NCBI GenBank assembly: GCA_965661265.1
Contig: CBFIDE010000012.1
Coordinates: forward strand, 1-64,000
Origin: CBFIDE01 sp965661265
GTDB taxonomy: Bacteria > Bacteroidota > Bacteroidia > Flavobacteriales > Schleiferiaceae
Direction: 5' to 3'
Length of the DNA stretch: 64,000 nucleotides
Below are positions 1 through 8,124 of this stretch, one piece after another. The notes below the pieces were generated by a model. That model ran no database searches. It saw only the letters and a list, made by a program, of their open reading frames with translations, and had not been told where the DNA came from. Within the stretch, counting starts at the first letter, position 1. Every line of letters begins with the position of its first letter. Both the position numbers and the translations under genes were made by a program.

Positions 1-1427
1 AAGGTATAAGCTTTGAGGAAGTCTATGATAAGTATGCGATCAGAATTATTATTAAATCAGAACCCGAAAGGGAGAAGGCAGATTGCTGGAGAGTTTATTC
101 TATAGTTTCTGATTACTATAGACCAAACCCTGAACGTCTTAGAGACTGGGTTTCAGCTCCTAAGGCAAATGGGTATGAATCCCTGCATACCACCGTAATG
201 GGTCCTGATGGAAATTGGGTGGAAGTTCAGATTAGAACTGAGCGTATGGATGAAGTGGGTGAAAGAGGCTACGCAGCTCATTGGAAATATAAAGAAGATG
301 CAAGCTCTACAGATAAACTAGATCTTTGGGTAAAGCAAATTAGAGAGACCTTAGAGAATAATGAAGGAAATGCAATTGACTTTGTAGATGATTTTAAACT
401 CAATCTTTTTGCAGATGAAATCTACATATTCACGCCAAAAGGAGAACTAAAAGTCATGCCACAAGGTGCTACGCCTTTGGATTTCTCATTCTTTATCCAC
501 ACTGATATTGGCCTCAAAACTTTGGGTGCTAAAGTTAATGGCAGGCTAGTTCCTTTAAACTATAAACTTAGAAGTGGTGACCAAGTAGAGATTTTAACAA
601 GTCTAAAACAAAAGCCAAAAGAAGAATGGCTATCTTATGTTGTCACCGCTAAGGCTAAAGGAAATATTAAGAATGCTTTAAGGGAAATTAAAAAGGGAAA
701 ATCCGAAGAAGGACTTATCATTCTTAAAAGGAAGTTGAATTATATCAAAGTAAAGCCTAGCGAGAATCTCATCAAGGAGATGGTGGCCTATTTTAATTTA
801 GAGGATGAGAATGAGCTTTATTATAAAGTATCCACGGCATCCATTGATAATACACAGATCAAAGCATTTATGCGCGATCAGAGCAAAGGATTCTATGGAT
901 ACCTTAAGAAAAGAATCCTTGGTAAATCTAAAAGGCAAGCTGATGTCATTAAAGAACAGGTCGATACTAAAAAGATCGTTCTGGTATTTGGTAATGAAGA
1001 TGAGAAACTCGATTATAAGCTTAGTAAATGCTGTAATCCTATTCCAGGTGATAATGTGTTTGGATTTATGAGCACAACTGAGGGTATTAAAGTTCATGGA
1101 ACTAATTGCCCAAATGCGATCTATTTGCAAAGCAATTTTGCGGATAGACTTATTAAGTCAAAATGGATTAGTACACAACAATCTCAGTTTACTGCCGTGC
1201 TAATTTTAAGAGGAATAGATACTGTTGGATTGGTTAATAAAGTGACTCAAATTATCTCAAATGATTTAAATATTAACATTAGGTCAATTAACATTGCTGG
1301 AGACGAGGGTGTGTTTGAAGGCTTAATCACAGTGGTAGTGAGCGATAAAAGCAATTTGAATCGCATTATTGAAGAGTTGAAAAAAGTAGAAGGAGTACGC
1401 AGCGTAGAACGTAGATACTCCACTTGA
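1..1427 (+). CDS. relA/spoT: RelA/SpoT-family (p)ppGpp synthetase/hydrolase, C-terminal part (5' end outside window)
   Basis: The frame is open from base 3 to the stop at 1425-1427, so 474 residues of a longer protein are visible; an ATG at 198 is internal. The fragment begins inside the synthetase domain and shows its signature PKANGYESLHTTV followed by VEVQIRT and the AAHWKYK segment. A TGS domain follows (IYIFTPKGE through VEILTS), then the zinc-finger-like CCNPIPGD region, and a C-terminal ACT domain ending at the stop. Family members of this layout are about 730-750 residues and make or degrade the alarmone (p)ppGpp during starvation. The N-terminal hydrolase domain is not in the window, so mono- versus bifunctional type cannot be decided. 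It lies just upstream of the fur-like gene, which has its own promoter motif. Confidence 0.95.
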   Translation, partial: GISFEEVYDKYAIRIIIKSEPEREKADCWRVYSIVSDYYRPNPERLRDWVSAPKANGYESLHTTVMGPDGNWVEVQIRTERMDEVGERGYAAHWKYKEDASSTDKLDLWVKQIRETLENNEGNAIDFVDDFKLNLFADEIYIFTPKGELKVMPQGATPLDFSFFIHTDIGLKTLGAKVNGRLVPLNYKLRSGDQVEILTSLKQKPKEEWLSYVVTAKAKGNIKNALREIKKGKSEEGLIILKRKLNYIKVKPSENLIKEMVAYFNLEDENELYYKVSTASIDNTQIKAFMRDQSKGFYGYLKKRILGKSKRQADVIKEQVDTKKIVLVFGNEDEKLDYKLSKCCNPIPGDNVFGFMSTTEGIKVHGTNCPNAIYLQSNFADRLIKSKWISTQQSQFTAVLILRGIDTVGLVNKVTQIISNDLNINIRSINIAGDEGVFEGLITVVVSDKSNLNRIIEELKKVEGVRSVERRYST

Positions 1428-1433
1428 TATTAT

Positions 1434-1441
1434 TATCTTTG
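1434..1441 (+). promoter_or_regulatory. Bacteroidota -7 promoter element for fur-like gene
   Basis: TATCTTTG matches TAnnTTTG exactly and lies 16 bases before the ATG at 1458, overlapping nothing but the short gap after the relA/spoT stop. Transcription would start around 1448, leaving a leader of about ten bases. Confidence 0.6.
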
Positions 1442-1457
1442 GCCTTTAGAAATTAGA

Positions 1458-1913
1458 ATGACAGATAAAGAGTTCGAAACTGTAAAATTGGTGTTTACCG
1501 AACATTTGGAGAAAAATAGCCAAAGGAAGACACCAGAACGCTACGCTATCTTGAGAGAGATCTATGATCATGATGAACATTTTGATATTGAATCTCTGTA
1601 CATTCTAATGAAGAATAAAAATTATAGAGTAAGTAGAGCCACCCTCTATAACACAATTGAATTACTCCTAGATTGTAAATTGGTTCGCAAGCATCAATTT
1701 GGACAAAATCAATCCTATTACGAGAAATCCTATTATAATAAGCAACATGATCATATTATTCTAACTGATACTGGTGAAGTATTAGAATTTTGTGATCCTA
1801 GAATTCAACAAATTAAAGATACTGTTGCTGAAATATTTGGAATAGAAATTAATTCTCATTCTCTGTACTTCTATGGTTCTCGCAGTAAAGATAAAGAAGA
1901 AGAAAAAAATTAA
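1458..1913 (+). CDS. fur: Fur-family transcriptional regulator
   Basis: A 151-residue winged-helix metalloregulator, the usual family length. Residues about 15-80 carry the DNA-binding domain (QRKTPERYAILREIY, then SRATLYNTIELL, the recognition helix). The dimerisation/metal part follows with QHDHIIL at 96-102 and EVLEFCDPRIQQI. Fur proteins normally have a CxxC structural zinc site right after the HDH motif; here those two positions are L102 and T105 (LTDTG instead of CxxCG), so that zinc site is lost or replaced. It probably controls iron or another metal or peroxide regulon; the sequence does not say which. Its 3' end is followed within 25 bases by purA. Confidence 0.9.
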   Translation: MTDKEFETVKLVFTEHLEKNSQRKTPERYAILREIYDHDEHFDIESLYILMKNKNYRVSRATLYNTIELLLDCKLVRKHQFGQNQSYYEKSYYNKQHDHIILTDTGEVLEFCDPRIQQIKDTVAEIFGIEINSHSLYFYGSRSKDKEEEKN

Positions 1914-1935
1914 TTATAAAAAAAATATACCTTTC

Positions 1936-3213
1936 ATGGCAGTAGATGTGCTTTTAGGTCTCCAATGGGGAGATGAAGGAAAAGGAAAAATTGTAGATGT
2001 TTTAACTAAGAAATATGAGATCATTGCTAGATTTCAGGGAGGCCCTAACGCTGGTCATACTCTGGAATTTGATGGTGTGAAACATGTTTTACACACAATT
2101 CCTTCAGGAATTTTTCATAAAGAAACCTTGAATATAGTTGGTAATGGTGTGGTAATAGACCCTGTAATTTTCAAAAAGGAAATTGATGCATTAAGCCCAT
2201 TCGGTGTTAATGTAAAGGAAGTTCTTTATATCAGTAGAAAAGCTCACCTTATTTTACCTAGCCATAGACTTTTGGATGCTGCTTCTGAGGCCGCTAAAGG
2301 AAAGAATAAGATTGGATCTACTCTTAAAGGAATAGGGCCAACTTATATGGATAAGACGGGTAGAAATGGCTTGAGAGTTGGTGATATCGAGCTTTCTGAT
2401 TTTCAAGAACGTTATAATTTATTGGTAGAGAAGCACAAACAAATCTTAAACCATTATGAAGATTTTGAATATGATTTAGAGGAACTAGAGAAGCCTTGGT
2501 TTGCTGCCATTGAGTTCTTGAAATCTCTTACTCTGATTGACTCTGAGCACTTTATCCATCAGGCTTTAGCCGATGATAAAAAAATACTTGCTGAAGGAGC
2601 ACAAGGATCATTGCTTGACATTGATTTTGGCTCATACCCTTTTGTGACTAGTTCTACCACTACATGCGCCGGAAGCTGTACTGGACTTGGAGTTGCACCT
2701 AATAAAATCAAGAATGTTTTTGGGATATTCAAAGCCTACTGCACTAGAGTTGGATCAGGCCCCTTCCCTACTGAACTGTTTGATGAAACAGGAGAAGAAC
2801 TTAGAGCTATAGGACACGAATTTGGAGCTACAACTGGTAGACCAAGAAGATGTGGATGGTTAGATCTTCCTGCATTAAAATATGCTATCAATATCAACGG
2901 AGTTACTGAGCTCATAATGATGAAAGCTGATGTTTTAAGTGGATTTGAAACGATCAAAGTATGTACTTCTTATAAATATAAAGGCACGGTAATTGACCAT
3001 GTACCTTATAGTGTTGAAGATGATTTAGTAGAACCTGTTTATAAAGAGTTAAAAGGTTGGGCTCAAGACCTAACTAATATGACTTCTATGAATGAGGCTC
3101 CACAAGAACTTAAAGACTATATCACATATCTTGAGGCTGAACTTAATATCCCAATCACAATTGTTTCTGTTGGACCAGATAGAAAACAAACAATTCACGT
3201 GGAAAATAAATAA
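1936..3213 (+). CDS. purA: adenylosuccinate synthetase
   Basis: 425 residues, full length. It makes adenylosuccinate from IMP, aspartate and GTP, the first committed step of AMP synthesis in the cytoplasm. The N-terminal GLQWGDEGKGK loop (nucleotide-binding lysine and catalytic aspartate), GGPNAGHT, the IMP-binding GSTLKGIGPTY stretch, EGAQGSLLDID and GATTGRPRRCGW are all present. The frame is open upstream to an ATG at 1873, but that would overlap the Fur gene by 41 bases; the ATG at 1936 begins with AVDVLLGLQWGDEGKG, the family's normal N-terminus. Probably cotranscribed with the fur-like gene 22 bases upstream. Confidence 0.97.
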   Translation: MAVDVLLGLQWGDEGKGKIVDVLTKKYEIIARFQGGPNAGHTLEFDGVKHVLHTIPSGIFHKETLNIVGNGVVIDPVIFKKEIDALSPFGVNVKEVLYISRKAHLILPSHRLLDAASEAAKGKNKIGSTLKGIGPTYMDKTGRNGLRVGDIELSDFQERYNLLVEKHKQILNHYEDFEYDLEELEKPWFAAIEFLKSLTLIDSEHFIHQALADDKKILAEGAQGSLLDIDFGSYPFVTSSTTTCAGSCTGLGVAPNKIKNVFGIFKAYCTRVGSGPFPTELFDETGEELRAIGHEFGATTGRPRRCGWLDLPALKYAININGVTELIMMKADVLSGFETIKVCTSYKYKGTVIDHVPYSVEDDLVEPVYKELKGWAQDLTNMTSMNEAPQELKDYITYLEAELNIPITIVSVGPDRKQTIHVENK

Positions 3214-4723
3214 GACCCTGCATTTTAAGCTCTTTATTTTCCTTTTCTTTTGTGTAGGCCTTGGTATGTCTGCCCAAACTACAAAGGCAAAGAAAATCAG
3301 CATAAAAAGTGCGGATAAAGCTTTCTATCAAAGAGAGTCCAATAAAAACCGATTGATCGGAAATGTTGTTTTTGAACATGAAGGTGCACTATTGTATTGT
3401 GATAGCGCTTGGTTATATGCTAAGGACAATCGCGTAGAAGCTTTCAGAAATGTTAAAATTAACCAAGGAGATACTTTGTTTCTTATCGGTGATTACTTAA
3501 TATATTCTGGCACTAGCAAAAAAGCTACTGTAACAGGTGAAATTGTAGAGCTTAAAGATGCTCAGATGACTCTAACCACTACACAGCTATTTCTTGACAG
3601 AACTACTAATGAGAGTTATTACCTCAGGAACGGGACTATTTTAAGTGCAGATAATGTTCTTACCAGTAAGCAAGGTTTTTATAATACCAGATACAAGACA
3701 TTCAATTTTAAGGATAGCGTAATTCTGGTCAATCCTAGATATAATATTGAGTCCGATACACTACTCTATGATTCCAATACTAAATTTGCTCGATTCAAAG
3801 GTCCTACTGATATTTATTCCGATAGTTCAAGAATTTATACTGAAAAGGGATATTACGATACAGGAAGAGATAAGGCCTACTTTAATGAAGGCACCTATAT
3901 CTATGTAGAGGATAGATACCTCACGGGAGATAGTATTTATTATGAAAAGAATAATGATTTTGGCGAAGTTTTCGGCTGTCTCTATTTACATGACACTCTA
4001 GATAATTATATGCTTGAAGGGGACTACGGTCAGTATATAGGTGCCTCTGACTCCGCATTTGTAACTATCAATGCTCTCTACTCCGTTGTAGAAAATGAGG
4101 ACACAATCTATATGCATGGCGATACGCTAGTTAGTTATCAAGAAAAGTATAAAAACTCTATACATAGAAAATTAGAAATCTACAGAGGAGTCAAATTTTA
4201 TAAGAGTGATTTACAAGGAAATTGTGATTCGCTAAGTTATTCTGGCCTTGATTCAACCTTCAAAATGTTTTATCGTCCAATTATTTGGAATGATAGCTCC
4301 CAGGTAAGTGGTGATACTATATTCTTAACAATGAGAAACAATACAGCTGATAGTTTAAAAATTTACCATGATGCCTTCATAATTAGCGCCGATACTCTCT
4401 CAAGGTTTAACCAAATTAAAGGGCGTAATATGAAGGGGAAATTTAGAGATAATGCTTTGCGTAAAGTATATGTATATGGCAATGGGCAAACCCTATACTA
4501 CCTCAAAGATGAAAGCAATGCATATATTGGCATGAATGCCAGTATTTGCTCCAATATAATTATCTACCTAAAAGATAATACCGTAGACAAAACAGTATTC
4601 CTAGTGAAGCCAGAAGAAGTGCTATATCCCATGGATCAAATTGAACCCGGAACAGAGGAATTGAAAGGCTTTTTTCCTCGATTTAAAATAAGACCCCGGT
4701 CCAAGGATGATCTTTTTAAATAA
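3170..4723 (+). CDS. OstA/LptA-like envelope protein
   Basis: About 517 residues. A signal peptide (LFIFLFFCVGLGMSAQ) is followed by a long run of beta-strand repeats of the type GNVVFEHEGALLYCDSAWLY, typical of the OstA-like N-terminal domain of LptA/LptD, which bind and bridge lipopolysaccharide in the periplasm. Proteins of this size and type are common in Bacteroidota next to purA. The start is uncertain: the first ATG (3092) would overlap purA by 122 bases, the TTG at 3170 by 44, and a CTG at 3218 would give the cleanest signal peptide with no overlap. The product is likely part of LPS transport or outer-membrane assembly; the exact role is inferred. Confidence 0.75.
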   Translation: MDQIENKQFTWKINKTLHFKLFIFLFFCVGLGMSAQTTKAKKISIKSADKAFYQRESNKNRLIGNVVFEHEGALLYCDSAWLYAKDNRVEAFRNVKINQGDTLFLIGDYLIYSGTSKKATVTGEIVELKDAQMTLTTTQLFLDRTTNESYYLRNGTILSADNVLTSKQGFYNTRYKTFNFKDSVILVNPRYNIESDTLLYDSNTKFARFKGPTDIYSDSSRIYTEKGYYDTGRDKAYFNEGTYIYVEDRYLTGDSIYYEKNNDFGEVFGCLYLHDTLDNYMLEGDYGQYIGASDSAFVTINALYSVVENEDTIYMHGDTLVSYQEKYKNSIHRKLEIYRGVKFYKSDLQGNCDSLSYSGLDSTFKMFYRPIIWNDSSQVSGDTIFLTMRNNTADSLKIYHDAFIISADTLSRFNQIKGRNMKGKFRDNALRKVYVYGNGQTLYYLKDESNAYIGMNASICSNIIIYLKDNTVDKTVFLVKPEEVLYPMDQIEPGTEELKGFFPRFKIRPRSKDDLFK

Positions 4724-4781
4724 GCTTTGATTTTTAAGAAATTGAATAGCTTTTGCAATTGACATTTAAACATAAGTCCTT

Positions 4782-5993
4782 ATGAAAATATTCTACAGTT
4801 TCATTTTTATGTTCTGCTTTACAGCGATTCAAGCTCAGCCGGAATCAATTTCCCCTAAGAATATCGATGAGTATAATATGCTTGTCGGGCTAGCAGCTAA
4901 AAAAGGAATGACATTGGTAGTTACCATAGATGATTATTCCACAAATACTTTATCAAGAATGAAAAAAGATAAAGTCTACAGGAATGATACTATCAAAGAG
5001 TTTCTTGAAAACAGTCTTTTTTTTAAAACATCTATTTATGACTCTATTGGTTACAGTTGGAATTCTCTAATAGAAATCACATCCTACCCTACTTTCATAT
5101 TCATAGACTCAAAAGACGAATTCGTATATAATAAGACAAATGGCTATCAATCTACTCAAGAAATAATTAAGGCCTTTTCAACCTATCATTCCAATAAAGA
5201 TGTTTATCCTAGTCTTGTTAATGCTTATTCACAACATAGCTTGAGCAAATCTCAATGGATACAGTTACTCGAAATACAAGAATTTAATAACGACTTTAAC
5301 AATTGTCAAAAATTAGCCTTAGAGTTTTTAGCTACAATAGATAAGCAAGAGTTTAGTGATCCTATTATAGAGTCAATAGCTTATAAATATGCCTTATCTC
5401 TAGAAACACCCTACCCTATTCTACTAGCCACTGCTGTCATCAGCGATAGTTCTAAAACTACAGCAAAGAAATGGAATAAGTATGCTGAGCGTGTTTTTAA
5501 CTACAATTTAGAACTTTCTGTATTAAGTGAGGATACTATATTATTAGAAAATTTGAATACAAATTGGATTCCTCAATTAACTACATTAGAATTAGATCAA
5601 TTAGCCTTTAGATACCAAAACGCACGCTATTATTCTGAAAAAACTGATGATTTCAAGATATTTCAAAATGAAGTTCTAAACTATAGCAGTACTTTAATGA
5701 CTGACTCTATGGTTGCTGCTGAATGGTTATTTGACGAAGCTTACGGAATTGTAAATGACTATAATACCAGGGCGTCTATACAGTCTGCACTGGAATTAAG
5801 CTTAAAGGCTATTTCAGTTCATGTAGATTTTAGATACCTAATGTTAACATCCTATATTTATTACTTACAATCCAATGAAGAAAAGGCTCTTCAATTGAGT
5901 GGGCAAGCTGAGGCAATTTCTAAGACAGAAAGCGAAAAACAAAAAGTACTTCAACTAGAGAAGCTTATAAAAAGCAAACCTATCTCTCAATAA
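4782..5993 (+). CDS. secreted thioredoxin-fold protein lacking the CxxC active site
   Basis: 403 residues with an N-terminal signal peptide (IFMFCFTAIQAQ). Residues about 25-130 look like a thioredoxin fold: KGMTLVVTIDDY where the active-site strand lies, and TSYPTFIFID with the cis-proline loop. The redox CxxC is absent (DDYSTNTLSRM instead), and the only other cysteine is in FNNCQKL, so it is not a disulfide oxidoreductase. The C-terminal two thirds are helical and repeat-like, possibly a TPR-type scaffold. A chaperone or binding role in the periplasm is inference. It stands alone between the OstA-like gene and a bidirectional terminator. Confidence 0.7.
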   Translation: MKIFYSFIFMFCFTAIQAQPESISPKNIDEYNMLVGLAAKKGMTLVVTIDDYSTNTLSRMKKDKVYRNDTIKEFLENSLFFKTSIYDSIGYSWNSLIEITSYPTFIFIDSKDEFVYNKTNGYQSTQEIIKAFSTYHSNKDVYPSLVNAYSQHSLSKSQWIQLLEIQEFNNDFNNCQKLALEFLATIDKQEFSDPIIESIAYKYALSLETPYPILLATAVISDSSKTTAKKWNKYAERVFNYNLELSVLSEDTILLENLNTNWIPQLTTLELDQLAFRYQNARYYSEKTDDFKIFQNEVLNYSSTLMTDSMVAAEWLFDEAYGIVNDYNTRASIQSALELSLKAISVHVDFRYLMLTSYIYYLQSNEEKALQLSGQAEAISKTESEKQKVLQLEKLIKSKPISQ

Positions 5994-6028
5994 TAAAAAA
6001 GGCCCCAATATAAGGAGCCTTTTTTATT
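5992..6028. terminator. bidirectional intrinsic terminator between the thioredoxin-fold gene and gyrB
   Basis: An A-tract, GGCCCC, a 7-base loop, GGAGCC and a T-tract form a hairpin with A/T tails on both sides. It can end transcripts arriving from either convergent gene; the one imperfect pair is a G-U wobble on the gyrB side. Confidence 0.8.
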
Positions 6029-6044
6029 ATCATTGAGTTTAGTG

Positions 6045-7988
6045 TTAAACATCAATCTTAGCATACTTTGCGTTTTGCTCAATGAACTCTCTCCTTGGAG
6101 GAACCTCATCTCCCATTAGCATAGAGAAAACTCTATCTGCTTCAGTAGCACTATCAATTGTGACTCTTCTCATTGTTCTTCCTTCAGGATTCATAGTAGT
6201 TTCCCAAAGCTGTTCAGCATTCATCTCTCCAAGACCTTTATACCTTTGGATTCCAACACTAGATTTATTCTCACCACCTAATTTGCTGATCAATAAATCT
6301 CTTTGATCATCGTTCCATGCGTATTCACCTTTTTGGCCTTTTTTAACCAAGTATAATGGTGGAGAAGCAATGTATATATATCCATTTTCAATGAGCTCCT
6401 TCATATATCTAAAGAAGAAAGTTAATATCAAAGTTGCAATGTGGCTACCATCTACATCGGCATCACACATTATTACAACTTTATGGTATCTTAACTTATC
6501 TAAATTTAAAGCTTTGCTATCCTCCTCAGTTCCAATGCTTACTCCTAATGCAGTAAACATATTCTTGATTTCTTCATTTTCAAAAACCTTATGCTGCATT
6601 GCTTTTTCAACATTCAGGATCTTTCCTCTCAATGGTAAAATAGCCTGGAAATTTCTATCTCTTCCTTGCTTTGCTGTTCCACCTGCAGAATCTCCCTCGA
6701 CTAAGAAAATTTCACAAATTTCAGGATCAGTTTCAGAACAATCAGAAAGTTTTCCTGGCAAACTAGAGCCACCCATTACGGTTTTTCTTTGTACCATTTC
6801 TCTAGCCTTCTTGGCAGCAATTCTTGCTTTAGCAGCTAAAACTACTTTTTGAATGATCATTTTTGCCTCAGCAGGATTTTCTTCTAGATAGTTGTTTAGC
6901 ATTTCACCAACAATCTGATCAACAGCACCACTTACCTCACTATTTCCAAGTTTGGTTTTAGTTTGTCCTTCAAATTGAGGTTCCATTACTTTAACTGAGA
7001 TTACAGCTGTTAAGCCTTCTCTAAAGTCATCGCCACTTACTTCAACTTTTTCTTTAGCTAGTATTCCTGACTCATCCGCATATTTTTTAAGTGTCCTAGT
7101 AAGGGCTCTTCTGAATCCTGCAAGGTGTGTTCCACCTTCATGAGTATTGATATTGTTTACATAAGAATGGATATTCTCTGCATAGCTCGTATTATAGTGA
7201 AGAGCAACTTCAACAGGAGTATCGTTTCTCTCACCTTCCATATGAATTACCTGAGGCATAATCTTCTCGCGGTTCATATCAATATACTCCACAAACTCTG
7301 CTAATCCACCTTCAGAATAAAATCTTTCAGACTTAACATTCCCTTCCTCATCAACTTCTCTTTTATCAGTTAACGAAATAGCAATGCCCTTATTAAGAAA
7401 CGAAAGCTCTCTCATTCTAGCCTCAAGTATATCATAATGATAAACAGTATCTAAAAAGATAGTGCTATCAGGCTTAAAGTGGATAATAGTTCCTCTTTCA
7501 TTACTAGGTCCTAATTCTTGTAGAGGACTTTGCGGAACACCAATTTTAAATTCTAAAGCATATGACTTTCCATCTCTATGAACTTCTGCTCTAAGATCTT
7601 CAGAGAGTGCGTTTACGCAAGAAACACCTACTCCGTGCAAACCACCAGAGACTTTGTAAGAATCTTTGTCAAATTTACCACCAGCGTGTAATACAGTCAT
7701 TACCACCTCTAGTGCAGATTTACCTTCTTTCTCATGCATATCTACCGGAATACCTCTACCATTATCCTTTACGGTGATAGAATTATCCTCGTTAATTGTA
7801 ACAAAAATATCAGTACAATGACCAGCTAAAGCCTCATCGATAGAGTTATCAACTACTTCATATACTAAATGATGTAGACCTTTCATTCCTACATCCCCAA
7901 TATACATACTAGGTCTTTTCCTAACGGCCTCTAAACCTTCAAGAACCTGTATACTACTGGCCCCATATCCTTTTGGCGTATCGCTCAT
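6045..7988 (-). CDS. gyrB: DNA gyrase subunit B
   Basis: 647 residues, the short form usual in Bacteroidota (no long TOPRIM insertion as in enterobacteria). It supplies ATPase and metal-binding functions for negative supercoiling with GyrA. Visible motifs are VDNSIDEALAGHC and DNGRGIPVD of the GHKL ATP site, GLHGVGVSCVNALS, the TOPRIM EGDSAGGTAKQGRDR with ILPLRGKILNVEKA, the metal-binding DADVDGSHI, and QRYKGLGEMN near the C-terminus. Start ATG at 7988 gives the canonical SIQVLEGLEAVRKRPSMYIGD N-terminus. Single gene with its own promoter and a convergent terminator downstream. Confidence 0.98.
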   Translation of the reverse strand: MSDTPKGYGASSIQVLEGLEAVRKRPSMYIGDVGMKGLHHLVYEVVDNSIDEALAGHCTDIFVTINEDNSITVKDNGRGIPVDMHEKEGKSALEVVMTVLHAGGKFDKDSYKVSGGLHGVGVSCVNALSEDLRAEVHRDGKSYALEFKIGVPQSPLQELGPSNERGTIIHFKPDSTIFLDTVYHYDILEARMRELSFLNKGIAISLTDKREVDEEGNVKSERFYSEGGLAEFVEYIDMNREKIMPQVIHMEGERNDTPVEVALHYNTSYAENIHSYVNNINTHEGGTHLAGFRRALTRTLKKYADESGILAKEKVEVSGDDFREGLTAVISVKVMEPQFEGQTKTKLGNSEVSGAVDQIVGEMLNNYLEENPAEAKMIIQKVVLAAKARIAAKKAREMVQRKTVMGGSSLPGKLSDCSETDPEICEIFLVEGDSAGGTAKQGRDRNFQAILPLRGKILNVEKAMQHKVFENEEIKNMFTALGVSIGTEEDSKALNLDKLRYHKVVIMCDADVDGSHIATLILTFFFRYMKELIENGYIYIASPPLYLVKKGQKGEYAWNDDQRDLLISKLGGENKSSVGIQRYKGLGEMNAEQLWETTMNPEGRTMRRVTIDSATEADRVFSMLMGDEVPPRREFIEQNAKYAKIDV

Positions 7989-8021
7989 ATAAGTAGATTT
8001 ATTCTTTATTGTGAATACTCA

Positions 8022-8029
8022 CAAATTTA
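8022..8029 (-). promoter_or_regulatory. -7 promoter element for gyrB
   Basis: On the minus strand the bases read TAAATTTG, an exact TAnnTTTG match 33 bases upstream of the gyrB ATG, giving a leader of roughly 25 bases. Confidence 0.6.
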
Positions 8030-8124
8030 AGCATTTTAAAGGGTATTAACTAATACCTCTAGCCCAATACAGCAAGGGTTTTCCACATTTTCTTAACAAA
8101 GAAAAACAAGCTGTTATTTAGACT

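Noticed and set aside
3190..3206. parS-like sequence TTCACGTGGAA at the end of purA
   Set aside because: Only 12 of 16 bases fit the usual parS consensus, it lies in coding sequence and is about 58 kb from parAB. A single imperfect match is expected by chance.
6370..6852. 160-codon frame opposite gyrB
   Set aside because: A shadow of highly constrained gyrB sequence; no protein features.
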